This document shows positions 28,771 to 37,755 of a DNA stretch of 64,000 bases, one piece after another (position 1 is the first letter of the stretch; each line of letters opens with the position of its first letter). The translations under genes and the position numbers were made by a program. Where the stretch lies: the NCBI GenBank assembly GCA_964589935.1, contig CAZPVD010000001.1, positions 186,001-250,000 of the forward strand. The letters are read 5' to 3'. Origin of the DNA: VHCN01 sp964589935 (GTDB lineage Bacteria; Verrucomicrobiota; Verrucomicrobiia; Limisphaerales; VHCN01). The notes below the pieces were generated by a model. The model did not search any database. It saw nothing but the letters and a program-made list of their open reading frames with translations, and had not been told where the DNA came from.

Positions 28771-28799
28771 AAAATAAAGACATCCGAAGGCGGCGTCAA
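28771..28799 (-). promoter_or_regulatory. Sigma-70-type promoter of the nusA-infB operon
   Basis: Reading the minus strand, TTGACG (28794-28799) and TATTTT (28771-28776) are separated by exactly 17 bases, a near-consensus housekeeping promoter. The predicted transcription start is near 28764. That gives a leader of about 108 bases containing the terminator-like hairpin before the nusA ATG at 28656. Confidence 0.65.
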
Positions 28800-28814
28800 G
28801 TCTCGAATCAAACC

Positions 28815-29591
28815 CTACGGCCACCGCCCCTTGTTTCCAACCGTGCTGCCGCCATCGCACACGAGCGTCTGCCCCGTGACGAGGTCGGCGGAAATGAGCG
28901 ACAGGATTGCCGCCGCGATGTCCTCGGGCTGGCAGACCTTGCCGAGCGCGGAGGCTTTCTCGCGGTTGGCCTTCGCCGTCTCGTAATTCTCGCCAAGTCC
29001 CTGCTGAAGCCACTCACCCGCGATGAAGCCCGGCGCGACCGCATTCACGCGAATCGCCGGCCCCAACGCCCGTGCCATTGAGATGGTGAGGTTGATCAAC
29101 GCCGCCTTCGACGCGCAATACGGAACGGAACTGCCCGTTCCGAGAATTCCCGCCACGCTCGCGACGTTGACCACGACGCCGTTGCCGGTCGCTTCGAGAT
29201 GCGGACGCGCGGCACGGATGCATTGGAAGGGCCCCTTCAAGTTCACACCGAGGATGCGCTCCCACACAGCGTCGGTCACCGCCTCCAAGTCGTCCGGTCG
29301 GATGAACTGTGTCGTGCCGGCGTTGTTCACGAGGATGTCGAGGCGGCCAAGTTCCCCCGCCGCCGTGTCCATCATCGCGCGGCACGCCTTGTCATCCGCC
29401 ACGTCGCCCGTCACGACGAGAGCCTTCACACCGAATCGTCGCGCTTCGGAGGCGACTTGTTCCGCGCGATCGCGTGATTGCGAGCAATTGATTGCAACCG
29501 AACATCCCAGCCGCGCCAGCGCCAGTGCCGTCGCCGCTCCGACGCCGCGGCTCGCGCCGGTGATGAGGGCCGCTTTGCCTTGAGGATTCAT
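28815..29591 (-). CDS. SDR-family oxidoreductase
   Basis: 258 residues. Cofactor loop TGASRGVGAATA (15-26), NNAGTTQF, catalytic Ser around VNVASVAGILGTGS, YCASKAAL, and a C-terminal LVCDGGSTVG. It is a classical NAD(P)-dependent SDR of unknown substrate. The gene starts three bases after the terminator hairpin of tRNA-Pro and is followed by the nusA operon. Confidence 0.85.
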   Translation of the reverse strand: MNPQGKAALITGASRGVGAATALALARLGCSVAINCSQSRDRAEQVASEARRFGVKALVVTGDVADDKACRAMMDTAAGELGRLDILVNNAGTTQFIRPDDLEAVTDAVWERILGVNLKGPFQCIRAARPHLEATGNGVVVNVASVAGILGTGSSVPYCASKAALINLTISMARALGPAIRVNAVAPGFIAGEWLQQGLGENYETAKANREKASALGKVCQPEDIAAAILSLISADLVTGQTLVCDGGSTVGNKGRWP

Positions 29592-29593
29592 GC

Positions 29594-29623
29594 AAGAAAA
29601 AGCCGCGCCATTGAACGCGCGGC
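29594..29623 (-). terminator. Intrinsic terminator after tRNA-Pro
   Basis: Minus strand: a seven-base GC stem (GCCGCGC/GCGCGGC, 29602-29623) with an eight-base loop, followed by TTTTTCTT. It lies directly downstream of tRNA-Pro and ends just before the SDR start codon. Confidence 0.85.
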
Positions 29624-29648
29624 AAACTGTTTTGTGACCTTTTGAAAA

Positions 29649-29725
29649 TGGTCGGGGCGGTGAGATTTGAACTCACGACCTCTTGGTCCCGAACCAAGCG
29701 CGCTACCAAGCTACGCTACGCCCCG
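29649..29725 (-). tRNA. tRNA-Pro (CGG)
   Basis: 77 nt with encoded CCA. Acceptor CGGGGCG/CGCCCCG. The anticodon arm is CTTGG-TTCGGGA-CCAAG, giving anticodon CGG. The T arm GTGAGTTCAAATCTCAC is intact. Confidence 0.96.
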
Positions 29726-29784
29726 AACAGAGGAGCGACGTTGAGGGCTGGCCGCGGGATAATCAATGTTCTTTTTCGGAAATC

Positions 29785-31818
29785 TCAGTTCGCCCTCGGC
29801 TTCGGCAGATTTACCTTTGTTCGCTCCTGCGCGAGCTTGAGCAACTGCTGCGGCGTGACGATGCGCGACCAGTTTAGGAAATCCGGCGCTTCCTTGTCGC
29901 CGCGCGGGGCGGTCGCGAGGTTCAGCGAGGCCACGTCCGGCTCGAACAGCGCGGCAAACGTCGCCACCTCGGTCATCGTTGGACTCGCGTGATAATGCAG
30001 CGGCAGCGTGCCGAGTCCCTCGATCGAGCGCGCGGCCTGCGTGGCGCGCTCCACGTCCCACACCTGCATTCCGGCGAGCGTCTCGCCAAGCAGCATGAAG
30101 CGCCGACGAATTTGCGTCTCGTATTTCTTCTCGCCGCCGAGCGCCGTGTAGCCGACGCCGCGCGGCGCGAACGTGATGTAAGCCGATTGGTTGCGCTTCA
30201 TGTATTGCACCCAGCCGGCGAACTGCTTCGCAGCCTCGGCAGGCAGCGGTGCGTCCGCCTTCACGCCGGCGACGGCGAACTCCTCTGCGAATGCCGGCGC
30301 AAAGCCCGCCTGCGCGAGCGCGAGTTGCTGCTTCCAGTTGTCCGCGTCCACGGTTTCGATGTGCAAGCCCTTGAGCGCGACGCCGACGGGCCGCGCCAGA
30401 TAGAAGCGCAGCGTCACGCCGGGCTGGCTCTCGAACTCATGCACCGTGAGATTTATGCCGTCATGCTCGGCCGCAGCGATCTGTCGCACGTGGAGCGGCA
30501 CCGACGTCGTCGGCCAGCCGCCAAAGGTTTTCTGCCGCAATTCAGCCAGCGCCTTCTTCGAGTCGAACGGCTGCGCATCGCTCGCGAGCTTCGTGAAGTT
30601 CTCGTAACAAGTCTTGGTGATCTGGTCGGCGGGCAGCGTGTCGAAGACCTTCAGTTGCTGGGCGGTGAAGATTTTCTCCGCGAAGTTCGGCACGGGCGCC
30701 TCGCTGCTCTTGAGCCACTTATTGAACCACCGCATCACCGGCACCTGCAACTCCTGTGTGTCCTTGTGCGGGCCTTCGGTGATGATGAGGCCGAGTTTTT
30801 CCGGCGCGCCGTTCACATCATAAATCTTCCGCATCGTCGCGTGCAGGCGGCCCACGCCGTCGAGCGGGAAGATCGTGTCCTTGTCCGAGTTGCAGATCAG
30901 CAGTGGCCTCGGGGCGACCAGCGCGGCGACTTGCGCGTAATCCCACCGGTATGTGTTCACCATGAACATGCAGTCGCAATGCCCCTCGACGCAGCCGTCC
31001 ACGACGTAGTTCTGCAAATCCGTGATGCCCGCCGTCGGGCACGCCGCGGCGATGCGCTCGTCCAGCGCGGCGATCCACCACGAATACGCCCCGCCGCCGC
31101 TGCGGCCGGTCACGCCGAACTTCGTCTTGTCCACCTCGGGCCGCGTCTCCAGGTAATCCAGCGCGCGAATGCAGTTCCACGCCTCGGCCGCCGCGCTCGA
31201 ATAACCGCGCGAGTTCCACCACCACATGCCTTCCTTGTAGGTGCCGTGATGGATGCCCTCGATCTCGCCGAGCTGCACCGTGTCCACGACGAGGCAGACG
31301 TAGCCGTTGCGCGCGAACCAGTTTCCCCAATGCTGATACCCGACCTTGTTACCGTAGCTCACGCCGTTCGTCTTCACCTGCGCATGGCCGCAGACGTAGA
31401 GGATCGTCGGCGCGGGCTTCGTCAGGTTCTTCGGCACGTAAAGATTCGCCGTGACGTAGAGGCCGGGCATGGACTGGAAGTGCAGCTTCTCGACCGTGAA
31501 CTCCGGCGCGTCGAGCTTGCCGGTGATCGTCGCGTGCAACTCCGACTTCGGCGGCAGCGGATCGAGGCCGAGCATCTCGTAAAGCTCCGCGCGGCGCTTG
31601 TCCTTGACCTTGTTCCAGTCCTCGAGCGTGGCGACATCCGCGAGGCAGCGCTCGCGCAACGTCTGCGTCTCGTTGCGGAAATGCTCGGCGAACATCCGGT
31701 CGCCGGGCGTGGCGTTGGCGGGCAGCTTGCCGTAAGGATTGCGATAAGCGGCGGCGAAGGAGGGGCCGACAAACTGTGAGACAACGAGAACGAGGGCGAT
31801 CTGTTTCATGATTTTCAT
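29785..31818 (-). CDS. Exported alpha/beta hydrolase (acetyl xylan esterase-like)
   Basis: 677 residues from the ATG at 31818 (another ATG at 31809), both giving a signal peptide ending near SFAAA. The alpha/beta-hydrolase core includes TILYVCGHAQVKTNG, the nucleophile elbow GRSGGGAYSWW, an Asp region CNSDKDTIFPLDGVG and a late His in ITEGPHKD. It resembles acetyl xylan esterase/dienelactone-hydrolase-like proteins of PVC bacteria. A role in removing acyl groups from plant polysaccharides is plausible. It is followed upstream by a fourth PQQ-like gene on the same strand, 48 bases away. Confidence 0.82.
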   Translation of the reverse strand: MKIMKQIALVLVVSQFVGPSFAAAYRNPYGKLPANATPGDRMFAEHFRNETQTLRERCLADVATLEDWNKVKDKRRAELYEMLGLDPLPPKSELHATITGKLDAPEFTVEKLHFQSMPGLYVTANLYVPKNLTKPAPTILYVCGHAQVKTNGVSYGNKVGYQHWGNWFARNGYVCLVVDTVQLGEIEGIHHGTYKEGMWWWNSRGYSSAAAEAWNCIRALDYLETRPEVDKTKFGVTGRSGGGAYSWWIAALDERIAAACPTAGITDLQNYVVDGCVEGHCDCMFMVNTYRWDYAQVAALVAPRPLLICNSDKDTIFPLDGVGRLHATMRKIYDVNGAPEKLGLIITEGPHKDTQELQVPVMRWFNKWLKSSEAPVPNFAEKIFTAQQLKVFDTLPADQITKTCYENFTKLASDAQPFDSKKALAELRQKTFGGWPTTSVPLHVRQIAAAEHDGINLTVHEFESQPGVTLRFYLARPVGVALKGLHIETVDADNWKQQLALAQAGFAPAFAEEFAVAGVKADAPLPAEAAKQFAGWVQYMKRNQSAYITFAPRGVGYTALGGEKKYETQIRRRFMLLGETLAGMQVWDVERATQAARSIEGLGTLPLHYHASPTMTEVATFAALFEPDVASLNLATAPRGDKEAPDFLNWSRIVTPQQLLKLAQERTKVNLPKPRAN

Positions 31819-31866
31819 AGATGTGATTGAAGAATGCTCCACCTCCACACGTCGAGGGCGCACGAA

Positions 31867-33195
31867 TCACTTCTTCTCCGCGATGCACCAGAGCGAGCGG
31901 TGCGTGCGGATGAAGAGTTCGCCGTTGGACGGAACGATGGATGAGTTGCTCGGTTCGCCGAGGGAGTTCACCGAGACGAGTTCAAACTTGGGCGCGGCCT
32001 TGAACACAAAGCAGTCGCCGCCCTGCGTGATGGTGTAGCAGTTGTCGCCCGCGAGCATCACGCTGCTCCAGTTCACGCCGGTGCTGGCCTTGGCGGGCAG
32101 GCGCTCGTTCCACACCATTTCCCCCGTTTTCAGGTCGAGGCACATCGCCGTGCCGGGGTCGTTGTGGATGTAGATGCGCCCGTCGTGGATGACGCCCGAA
32201 CCAATCCGCTGCGGCGAGCGCGGATGGTGCCAGAGCCGGCGCGTGTCCGTGATGTCGCCGGTGCCGCCCGCGCGCACCGCGAGCGCCATCCCGCCGAAGC
32301 CACCCATCGCCACGGCAATGCCGTCGCTGTAAATCGGCGAGGTGTAACAGAGCGGGTTGAGGCCGGCGCACGTCCAGAGTTCCTTGCCGGTCTGCGGGTC
32401 GTAGGCGGCGAGGCGTTTGGGCCAGCTCATGAGCAACTGCTCCTTGCCCTCGACTTTCGCGATGAGCGGGGTCGTCCACGAGCCGACCCAGATGCCGCGG
32501 GGCGCGGCCTTTTTGTCGGCGTCCGCCGCGGCGGGCTTGGGTTCGCCGGAATCGCCGCCGGGTTCGTCGTCCTTCCACACGGTCTTGCCGGTCTTTTTGT
32601 CCACGGCGATGAGGAAGGTCGTCGCGCCGGGTCCGAAGTTGAGGAAGCACAGGCCGCCGTGAATGACGGGCGAGGCGGCGTTGCCCCAGATGTGCCGCTG
32701 CGGGCCGAGGTCGCGGTGCCAGAGTTCCTTGCCGCTCATGTCGTAGCAATACAGCCCCGGCGTGCCGAGATAGACGATGACGCGCTCGCCGTCCGTCGCG
32801 GGCGACGCGGAGCAGTGGGGGTTCGTGCCGTGCGTCGGCTCGCTGTCGCTGGAGTTCACGGTCGCGCGCCACAGCTCCTTGCCGGTCGCGCGGTCGAAGC
32901 AGAGCAGGGCGCGCTTGCCGTCCTTTTCGAGCGGCTGCGTGACGAAGATTTTGTCGCCCCAAACGACGGGCGTGGAGTTGCCGCGCTCGGGTAGGGGCAC
33001 GCGCCACTTGACGTTCTCGGTCGTGCTCCACTTGGTCGGGAGGTTTTTCTCGGTGCAGATGCCGTCACCGGTCGGGCCGCGCCAGCCGGGCCAGTTGCCG
33101 GCGAGAAGCGCGCCGTTGAAAGCGATGAAAAGGAAGAATGAAAGAAGCGCTCCTGCGGAATGAACGCGTGCAGCGCGAGGCGAAAGTGGTTTCAT
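31867..33195 (-). CDS. PQQ-like beta-propeller repeat protein, exported; fourth paralogue
   Basis: 442 residues from the ATG at 33195. The signal peptide ends near GALLAG, then NWPGWRGPTGDG. Blade motifs include LLCFDRATGKELW, LIAVDKKTGKTVW and LAAYDPQTGKELW. A lysine-rich acidic insert lies around 235-260. It belongs to the same broad family as the three tandem proteins at 12-16 kb but is less similar, and it probably shares a transcript with the downstream esterase. Confidence 0.82.
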   Translation of the reverse strand: MKPLSPRAARVHSAGALLSFFLFIAFNGALLAGNWPGWRGPTGDGICTEKNLPTKWSTTENVKWRVPLPERGNSTPVVWGDKIFVTQPLEKDGKRALLCFDRATGKELWRATVNSSDSEPTHGTNPHCSASPATDGERVIVYLGTPGLYCYDMSGKELWHRDLGPQRHIWGNAASPVIHGGLCFLNFGPGATTFLIAVDKKTGKTVWKDDEPGGDSGEPKPAAADADKKAAPRGIWVGSWTTPLIAKVEGKEQLLMSWPKRLAAYDPQTGKELWTCAGLNPLCYTSPIYSDGIAVAMGGFGGMALAVRAGGTGDITDTRRLWHHPRSPQRIGSGVIHDGRIYIHNDPGTAMCLDLKTGEMVWNERLPAKASTGVNWSSVMLAGDNCYTITQGGDCFVFKAAPKFELVSVNSLGEPSNSSIVPSNGELFIRTHRSLWCIAEKK

Positions 33196-33325
33196 GCCGC
33201 GCACTGTAGCAGGGCGTGACGGCGTGGCAACTGCGTTGAACTGCGCGGCGGGCACGGCGCGTTTAGCGATTTCCCACTTCTCATTCAGTAAAGTGCGTGC
33301 GAGGCTGGCGCATCATTTTACAGCC

Positions 33326-34306
33326 ATGAAACGCACTCCTCTCACGACTGAACATCTCCACGGTGTTTTCTCCGTCCCATCGCTCGCGCGCCGCCGCGAC
33401 GCGAGGCGGACGATTGACTTCGCCGAGAACGACCGCCTTGTGCGCCACATTCTGGACGGCGGCATCACGCGCTTTCTCTACGGCGGCAACGCCTTCCTCT
33501 ATCACCTCACGCTCGCCGAATACGAGGCGTTGCTCGACTGGATGGCCGCCGCGCCGGACGAGTGCTGGATGCTGCCGAGCGCCGGGCCGTCCTTCGGGCG
33601 ATTGATGGATCAGGCGCCCGCGCTGCGCAGGCACCGCTTTCCCGCGGTGATGCACCTGCCGTGCGGCGACCCGCGTGACGCGTCGGGGCTTGAACAGGGC
33701 CTGCGCGAATTCGCCGACGCGAGCGAGACGAAACTCATCCTGTATCTCAAGGAAGAGACGAACTTCGGCGCGAACAAGGAGGCCGGCCTCGACGCCGTCG
33801 CGCGGCTCGTCAACGACGGCGTGTGCGTGGCCATCAAGTATGCGGTCGTGCGCGCGAATCCCGCCGAGGATGCCTACCTCGACGCGCTGCTCAAGCGCGT
33901 GGACCGCAAGTTTGTCGTCAGCGGCATCGGCGAGCGGCCCGCGGTGAGCCACATGCGCGATTGGAAGCTGCCCGGTTTCACGACCGGCTCCGGCTGCCTC
34001 GCGCCGCGGCTGACGCAGAACATTTTCGAGGCGTGCGAGCGCGGGGACTTCGCCGCGGCACTTGAAGTTCGCGAGAAGTTCATCCCGCACGAAGACGTGC
34101 GCGACCAGTGGGGTCCGGCGAAGGTCTTGCATCACTCGGTCGAACTCGCCGGCATCGCGAAGACGGGGCCGATGCTGCCGTTTGTTTCCGCGCTCAATTC
34201 GCAGCAGCAGGACAAGCTCGCGCCAGTTGCCTGCGCGCTGGTGGAAGCGAACGCGGCGGCGAAGAAATCTTCCTCAAGCAAGAAGGCTGAACTCGCCGCG
34301 GCGTGA
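33326..34306 (+). CDS. Dihydrodipicolinate synthase (DapA/NAL) family protein
   Basis: 326 residues from the ATG at 33326; upstream in-frame sequence lacks family similarity. A TIM barrel with the likely Schiff-base lysine in VAIKYAVVR, and GGNAFLYHLTLAEYEALLDWM near the N-terminus. The family splits or joins pyruvate-type substrates. The canonical GTTGE pyruvate loop is replaced by YGGNAF, so it is unlikely to be the biosynthetic DapA. The substrate is unknown. Confidence 0.75.
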   Translation: MKRTPLTTEHLHGVFSVPSLARRRDARRTIDFAENDRLVRHILDGGITRFLYGGNAFLYHLTLAEYEALLDWMAAAPDECWMLPSAGPSFGRLMDQAPALRRHRFPAVMHLPCGDPRDASGLEQGLREFADASETKLILYLKEETNFGANKEAGLDAVARLVNDGVCVAIKYAVVRANPAEDAYLDALLKRVDRKFVVSGIGERPAVSHMRDWKLPGFTTGSGCLAPRLTQNIFEACERGDFAAALEVREKFIPHEDVRDQWGPAKVLHHSVELAGIAKTGPMLPFVSALNSQQQDKLAPVACALVEANAAAKKSSSSKKAELAAA

Positions 34307-34312
34307 GCTGGC

Positions 34313-35062
34313 TCAGGAATGCTGCCACCCACGGTCGGCGAGTAGTTCCTGCCCGGTCAGCGCGCGACTCGCGTCGCTTGCAAGGAAGAGCACCACGTCG
34401 GCAATGTCGTCCGGGCCGAGAAGTGTTTCGATGCACTGCGCTTTTTGGATGAGACGCTTTGTGTTTGCGGTAACGTATTCGCGGAGCTGGCGCTCGGTCA
34501 TCACCCAGCCTGGTGAGACGCAGTTGACGCGAGTGCCGCGCGGACCGAGTTCGCGCGCCAGCGAGCGCGTGAAGCCGAGCACGCCGCCCTTCGTGGCGAC
34601 GTAGGCGGTCATGTTGACCGGGCCGGTGTGGAATGTGATGGAGGAGAGATTGATGATGGCACCCATGCCTATGGGCATGTGCCTCGCGGCTTCGCGGGCG
34701 GCGATGATGTAAGCGCGGAGGTTCACGGCCCAGATTTCATCGAGGAACTTCACCGACGAGTGCTCTATGGGCATCCGCGGATCAATCGCGGCGTTGTTGA
34801 CGAGCACGTGGATGTGGTGCCCGCGCGCGCCGATCCGCCCGATCCAGCGGCAGATGTCCGCCTCGCGCCGCAGGTCCACGCGCTGGAAGTCAGCGTCCGA
34901 TCCCAGCTCCTTCGCGAGCCGCTGGCCCGCGCGCGCATCGGTGTCACAGAAAAACACCCGCGCACCTTGCCGATGAAAGGCCCGCACCGTGGCCTCGCCG
35001 ATGCCGTTCGCGCCGCCGGTGACAAGGACGTGGCGGCCCAACAAATCCGTGTAGGTGGTCAT
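34313..35062 (-). CDS. SDR-family oxidoreductase
   Basis: 249 residues. TGGANGIGEATV (15-26), VNNAAIDPRMP, catalytic Ser in NLSSITFHTG, YVATK, and a C-terminal LLADRGWQHS. A classical SDR of unknown substrate. It converges with the lyase-like gene and is the fourth SDR-type gene region in this window's central part. Confidence 0.85.
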   Translation of the reverse strand: MTTYTDLLGRHVLVTGGANGIGEATVRAFHRQGARVFFCDTDARAGQRLAKELGSDADFQRVDLRREADICRWIGRIGARGHHIHVLVNNAAIDPRMPIEHSSVKFLDEIWAVNLRAYIIAAREAARHMPIGMGAIINLSSITFHTGPVNMTAYVATKGGVLGFTRSLARELGPRGTRVNCVSPGWVMTERQLREYVTANTKRLIQKAQCIETLLGPDDIADVVLFLASDASRALTGQELLADRGWQHS

Positions 35063-35187
35063 GGATGCGGGGAGTATGAGAAATCACCGCAGTCGTGGCG
35101 AGCGCGAAGTGAGATGAAAATGATTGCAACTCGTCCGCGCTGGACGTGTTATCCAGCCGTGACTCGAAACCTCAACCCACCGCAGCC

Positions 35188-35796
35188 ATGAAAAAACTTC
35201 TTCCGATTCTCGCCTTCACCTTCGTCGCCGCCACGCTCGCGCCGGCGCAGGAAGCCATCTCGCTCGAAGACGCGCAAAAACACGCGCGAATTCTTGCGCA
35301 AAACGCGCCCGGCGAAGCGACCTTGCAACTCAAGCAAAGCCTGAATCTCGACAAGCCGCGCGGCATCAAGGCAGGCGAGGTCGGACTCGTCGTCATCCCC
35401 GACGACAAGCTCACCGCCGACGCGCTTGAAAAGGCGGGCAAGGATGCGACGCCCATCGGCCAGCTCTGGACGCGCACCGCGACCGCCGCGCAGGACGGCA
35501 AGGTGACGCCCAACTCCAAGCTCCGCCTCATCACGATCGCGCATGGCGACCAGTCCGCGCAGGTGCAACTCTATTTGCTCGGCGTGCGCAGCCCGGAAAA
35601 GGGCAAGCTGGAGCTGGTGCTGTTCGGCAAGGACAAGGAGCCGTTGCTGAAACTGCCTTTGGAGAAATCCACCGGCGGCGGCGAGTTTCCCATCGAAGTT
35701 TCCGGCCGCAAAACCGGCGAGGAAAGCGGCGTCCTCACTCTGACACTGCTCGGCAAGTTCAAGGCCGAACTGCCCTTGATGAAGCAGGAGGACTAG
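35188..35796 (+). CDS. Exported protein of unknown function
   Basis: 202 residues from the ATG at 35188, which opens a clear signal peptide (MKKLLPILAFTFVAATLAPAQ). The mature protein is rich in Lys and Glu and contains no motif I recognise; beta-strand-like repeats such as KLRLITIAHGDQSAQVQLYLLG suggest a small beta-sandwich. A hairpin terminator follows. The neighbour downstream has a similar size and layout, so both may be periplasmic. Confidence 0.7.
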   Translation: MKKLLPILAFTFVAATLAPAQEAISLEDAQKHARILAQNAPGEATLQLKQSLNLDKPRGIKAGEVGLVVIPDDKLTADALEKAGKDATPIGQLWTRTATAAQDGKVTPNSKLRLITIAHGDQSAQVQLYLLGVRSPEKGKLELVLFGKDKEPLLKLPLEKSTGGGEFPIEVSGRKTGEESGVLTLTLLGKFKAELPLMKQED

Positions 35797-35821
35797 GCCC
35801 CAACGTCAGCCGTGTCTTTTC

Positions 35822-35857
35822 AGGAGCGCCGGGCAATGTCCGTCGCTCCTGTTGTTT
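35822..35857 (+). terminator. Probable intrinsic terminator
   Basis: AGGAGCG (35822-35828) pairs with CGCTCCT (35844-35850), with an inner CGG/CCG extension, and is followed by GTTGTTTT. It lies 25 bases after the stop of the exported protein gene. Confidence 0.6.
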
Positions 35858-35919
35858 TGACGGACTTGTCTTTGTCTTCAACGGCTGGCACCGTTGCGAT
35901 GTCGAAGCGACAGAACGAC

Positions 35920-36612
35920 ATGAACTCTCCAGCATTCATCCGAGCCGCTGCCCTTGCCGTGCTGTTCGGCATCGCAATGGCCCCGCAATCGTCCGTTGCA
36001 GGCGAACTTTCCTCAAAATCCACGCAGAAGGAGCCGCCCGCCGCGCTTGACGCTTCCATCCGCAAACTTCTTTCGCCGCAGGCGGTGCAGGTGCTCGACG
36101 ACGGCAAGCCGGTTTTTGAATTTTGGTTTTGCAGCGAAGTGCCCGCGTCCGCCAAACCTGAAAGCATCGCGAAGGCGCTCGACGCGCTCAAGCCTGTGAC
36201 GCTCGTCGGCGCCGTCGCGGTGAGCGGCAAGCAACAGCGCACGTATCGCGACACCGACCTGGCCGAGGGCGTTTACACGATGCGCTTCAGCCTCCAGCCG
36301 CAGGACGGCGACCATCTTGGCAGCGCGGATTATCCGTATTTCCTCGCGCTCGTCCCGGCGAAGCTCGACACGAAGCCCGACAGCTTCGCGAACTACACCG
36401 CGATGGTGAAGGCCAGCGGCAAGGAAACTTCCAGCGGGCATCCGATTGTCCTGAGCCTCCGTCCGACGAGCGATGGTGAAACCCCCAAGCTGCTGGAGCC
36501 TGCCGCCGAACACAAAAGCGTGCGTGTGAAGTTGAACGCGAAGCCTGCGGGCAGCGACGCGGCCGTGCCACTCGTGTTTGAGATCGTGGTCAAGGGCAAG
36601 GCGAAGGGCTGA
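35920..36612 (+). CDS. Exported protein of unknown function
   Basis: 230 residues from the ATG at 35920, chosen because it begins a signal peptide (about 1-28, ending QSSVAG); upstream in-frame ATGs at 35812-35836 lie over the terminator. The rest contains FWFCSEVPASAK and a HLGSADYPYFLALVPAK segment; I do not recognise the family. Beta-rich, probably periplasmic. Confidence 0.65.
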   Translation: MNSPAFIRAAALAVLFGIAMAPQSSVAGELSSKSTQKEPPAALDASIRKLLSPQAVQVLDDGKPVFEFWFCSEVPASAKPESIAKALDALKPVTLVGAVAVSGKQQRTYRDTDLAEGVYTMRFSLQPQDGDHLGSADYPYFLALVPAKLDTKPDSFANYTAMVKASGKETSSGHPIVLSLRPTSDGETPKLLEPAAEHKSVRVKLNAKPAGSDAAVPLVFEIVVKGKAKG

Positions 36613-36617
36613 GCCGC

Positions 36618-37106
36618 TCAGAACTCGTCCTGCTTGAGCGGGCGCTCGCGGAGTTCCACCGGCTGCCGGCAGCACACGCATTCCCCCGGCACGATCGAGC
36701 GGATGGTGCAGATGTCGCACCAGTAGTAGAGTTCATGCACCGCGCCGTTCTTAACCGAGCGCATTACGACAGGCTCGAATTCGCGCGTCCGCTCCTTCAA
36801 CGGGCCTTTCAAAATCAAATCCTTCTGCCGTAGCCGCTCATCGAGAAACAGCGCCTCGGAACTTTTCGTCCGCAGCAGCGTGTAGAGTTGTCCATCCGCG
36901 GTCTTGTAGGCCCACGCGTGCTCGTGCTTCCCCGGCGCGCTGGCCTTGGCCGACTTCGCGCGCTCCTCGACGAGGCACACGACGCGGCCACGCAGCTCGG
37001 CTTCCTTCGCGGAACTCTCCGCTGCGCCGGCTCGCGCGAAGGCAAGCAGCGCGCAGACGATGAGAACGCTGGCGAACAGCTTTCCGCGTGGGCGCATGAT
37101 GTTCAT
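36618..37106 (-). CDS. Exported protein with C-terminal zinc-ribbon-like cysteines
   Basis: 162 residues with a signal peptide (about 1-29). The middle resembles an OB-fold-like segment (LRGRVVCLVEER). The C-terminus has WCDICTI and GECVCCRQP, four or five cysteines in a CxxC...CxCC pattern that could bind zinc or haem-free metal. Exported zinc ribbons are uncommon. Function unknown. Confidence 0.65.
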   Translation of the reverse strand: MNIMRPRGKLFASVLIVCALLAFARAGAAESSAKEAELRGRVVCLVEERAKSAKASAPGKHEHAWAYKTADGQLYTLLRTKSSEALFLDERLRQKDLILKGPLKERTREFEPVVMRSVKNGAVHELYYWCDICTIRSIVPGECVCCRQPVELRERPLKQDEF

Positions 37107-37140
37107 TGCTCCGTCAACTTTCCGCGAAACGGCCGCGCGC

Positions 37141-37755
37141 TCAAGCGCATTCCGGCCCGAACTCGCGCAACGCGCGTTCGTAGTCCGGCACCGTATCGAG
37201 GTCGAGATCGAGGCCCGCGTCGCCTGATTCGCAGAACATCACGGCTTCGGGCGCGGCGCGGAGGAACAGTCTCAGATTTTCGTGAGTCGAGTTCGCAAGC
37301 CGGCGAAACGCGGGCGCGGGCAGCACGACCGGGTGGCGTCCCCTGCCGTTTCGGGACGGCTGGCAGATCGCGGCGGGATTCCGCGCGGCAAACTCGATCA
37401 ACGCGCGCAGCGTCTCCGCGCGCACATGCGGCTGGTCGCCGAGAGTGATGGCCCAGTGCGTAATGTCGTCATGCCAACCGTGCCATTTGGCGGTGCACTG
37501 GATTGAACTGAACATGCCACGTTCGGGTTGCGGGTTTGTGATTCTGTTTTCCGCCGCGAACCCGAGCCGGTCCAACTCGGCAGCGAGCAGCACGTTGGCC
37601 GCATCAAGCACAACTGCGGTTTGCGTGGCCCCTACTTCCTGCCACACGCGAAGCAAATATCCGAGCACGCTCGTGCCGACCCATGGCAGCAGCAGTTTTG
37701 GCCGGCCCATGCGCGAGGACGCGCCCGCCGCGAGGATGACGACGCCGAGTTTCAT
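37141..37755 (-). CDS. MocA/MobA-like molybdenum cofactor nucleotidyltransferase
   Basis: 204 residues. The N-terminal ILAAGASSRMGRPKLLLPW (7-25) is the NTP-binding signature of the MobA/MocA family, and LGDQPHV is the metal-binding motif. MocA-type enzymes add CMP to molybdopterin for xanthine-dehydrogenase-family enzymes. It overlaps XdhC by four bases, which supports that role, although no molybdenum hydroxylase subunits lie in the window. Confidence 0.85.
   Translation of the reverse strand: MKLGVVILAAGASSRMGRPKLLLPWVGTSVLGYLLRVWQEVGATQTAVVLDAANVLLAAELDRLGFAAENRITNPQPERGMFSSIQCTAKWHGWHDDITHWAITLGDQPHVRAETLRALIEFAARNPAAICQPSRNGRGRHPVVLPAPAFRRLANSTHENLRLFLRAAPEAVMFCESGDAGLDLDLDTVPDYERALREFGPECA

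Noticed and set aside
28657..29013. N-terminal extension of nusA
   Set aside because: Overlaps the SDR gene in another frame and contains no NusA similarity; the ATG at 28656 gives the normal start.
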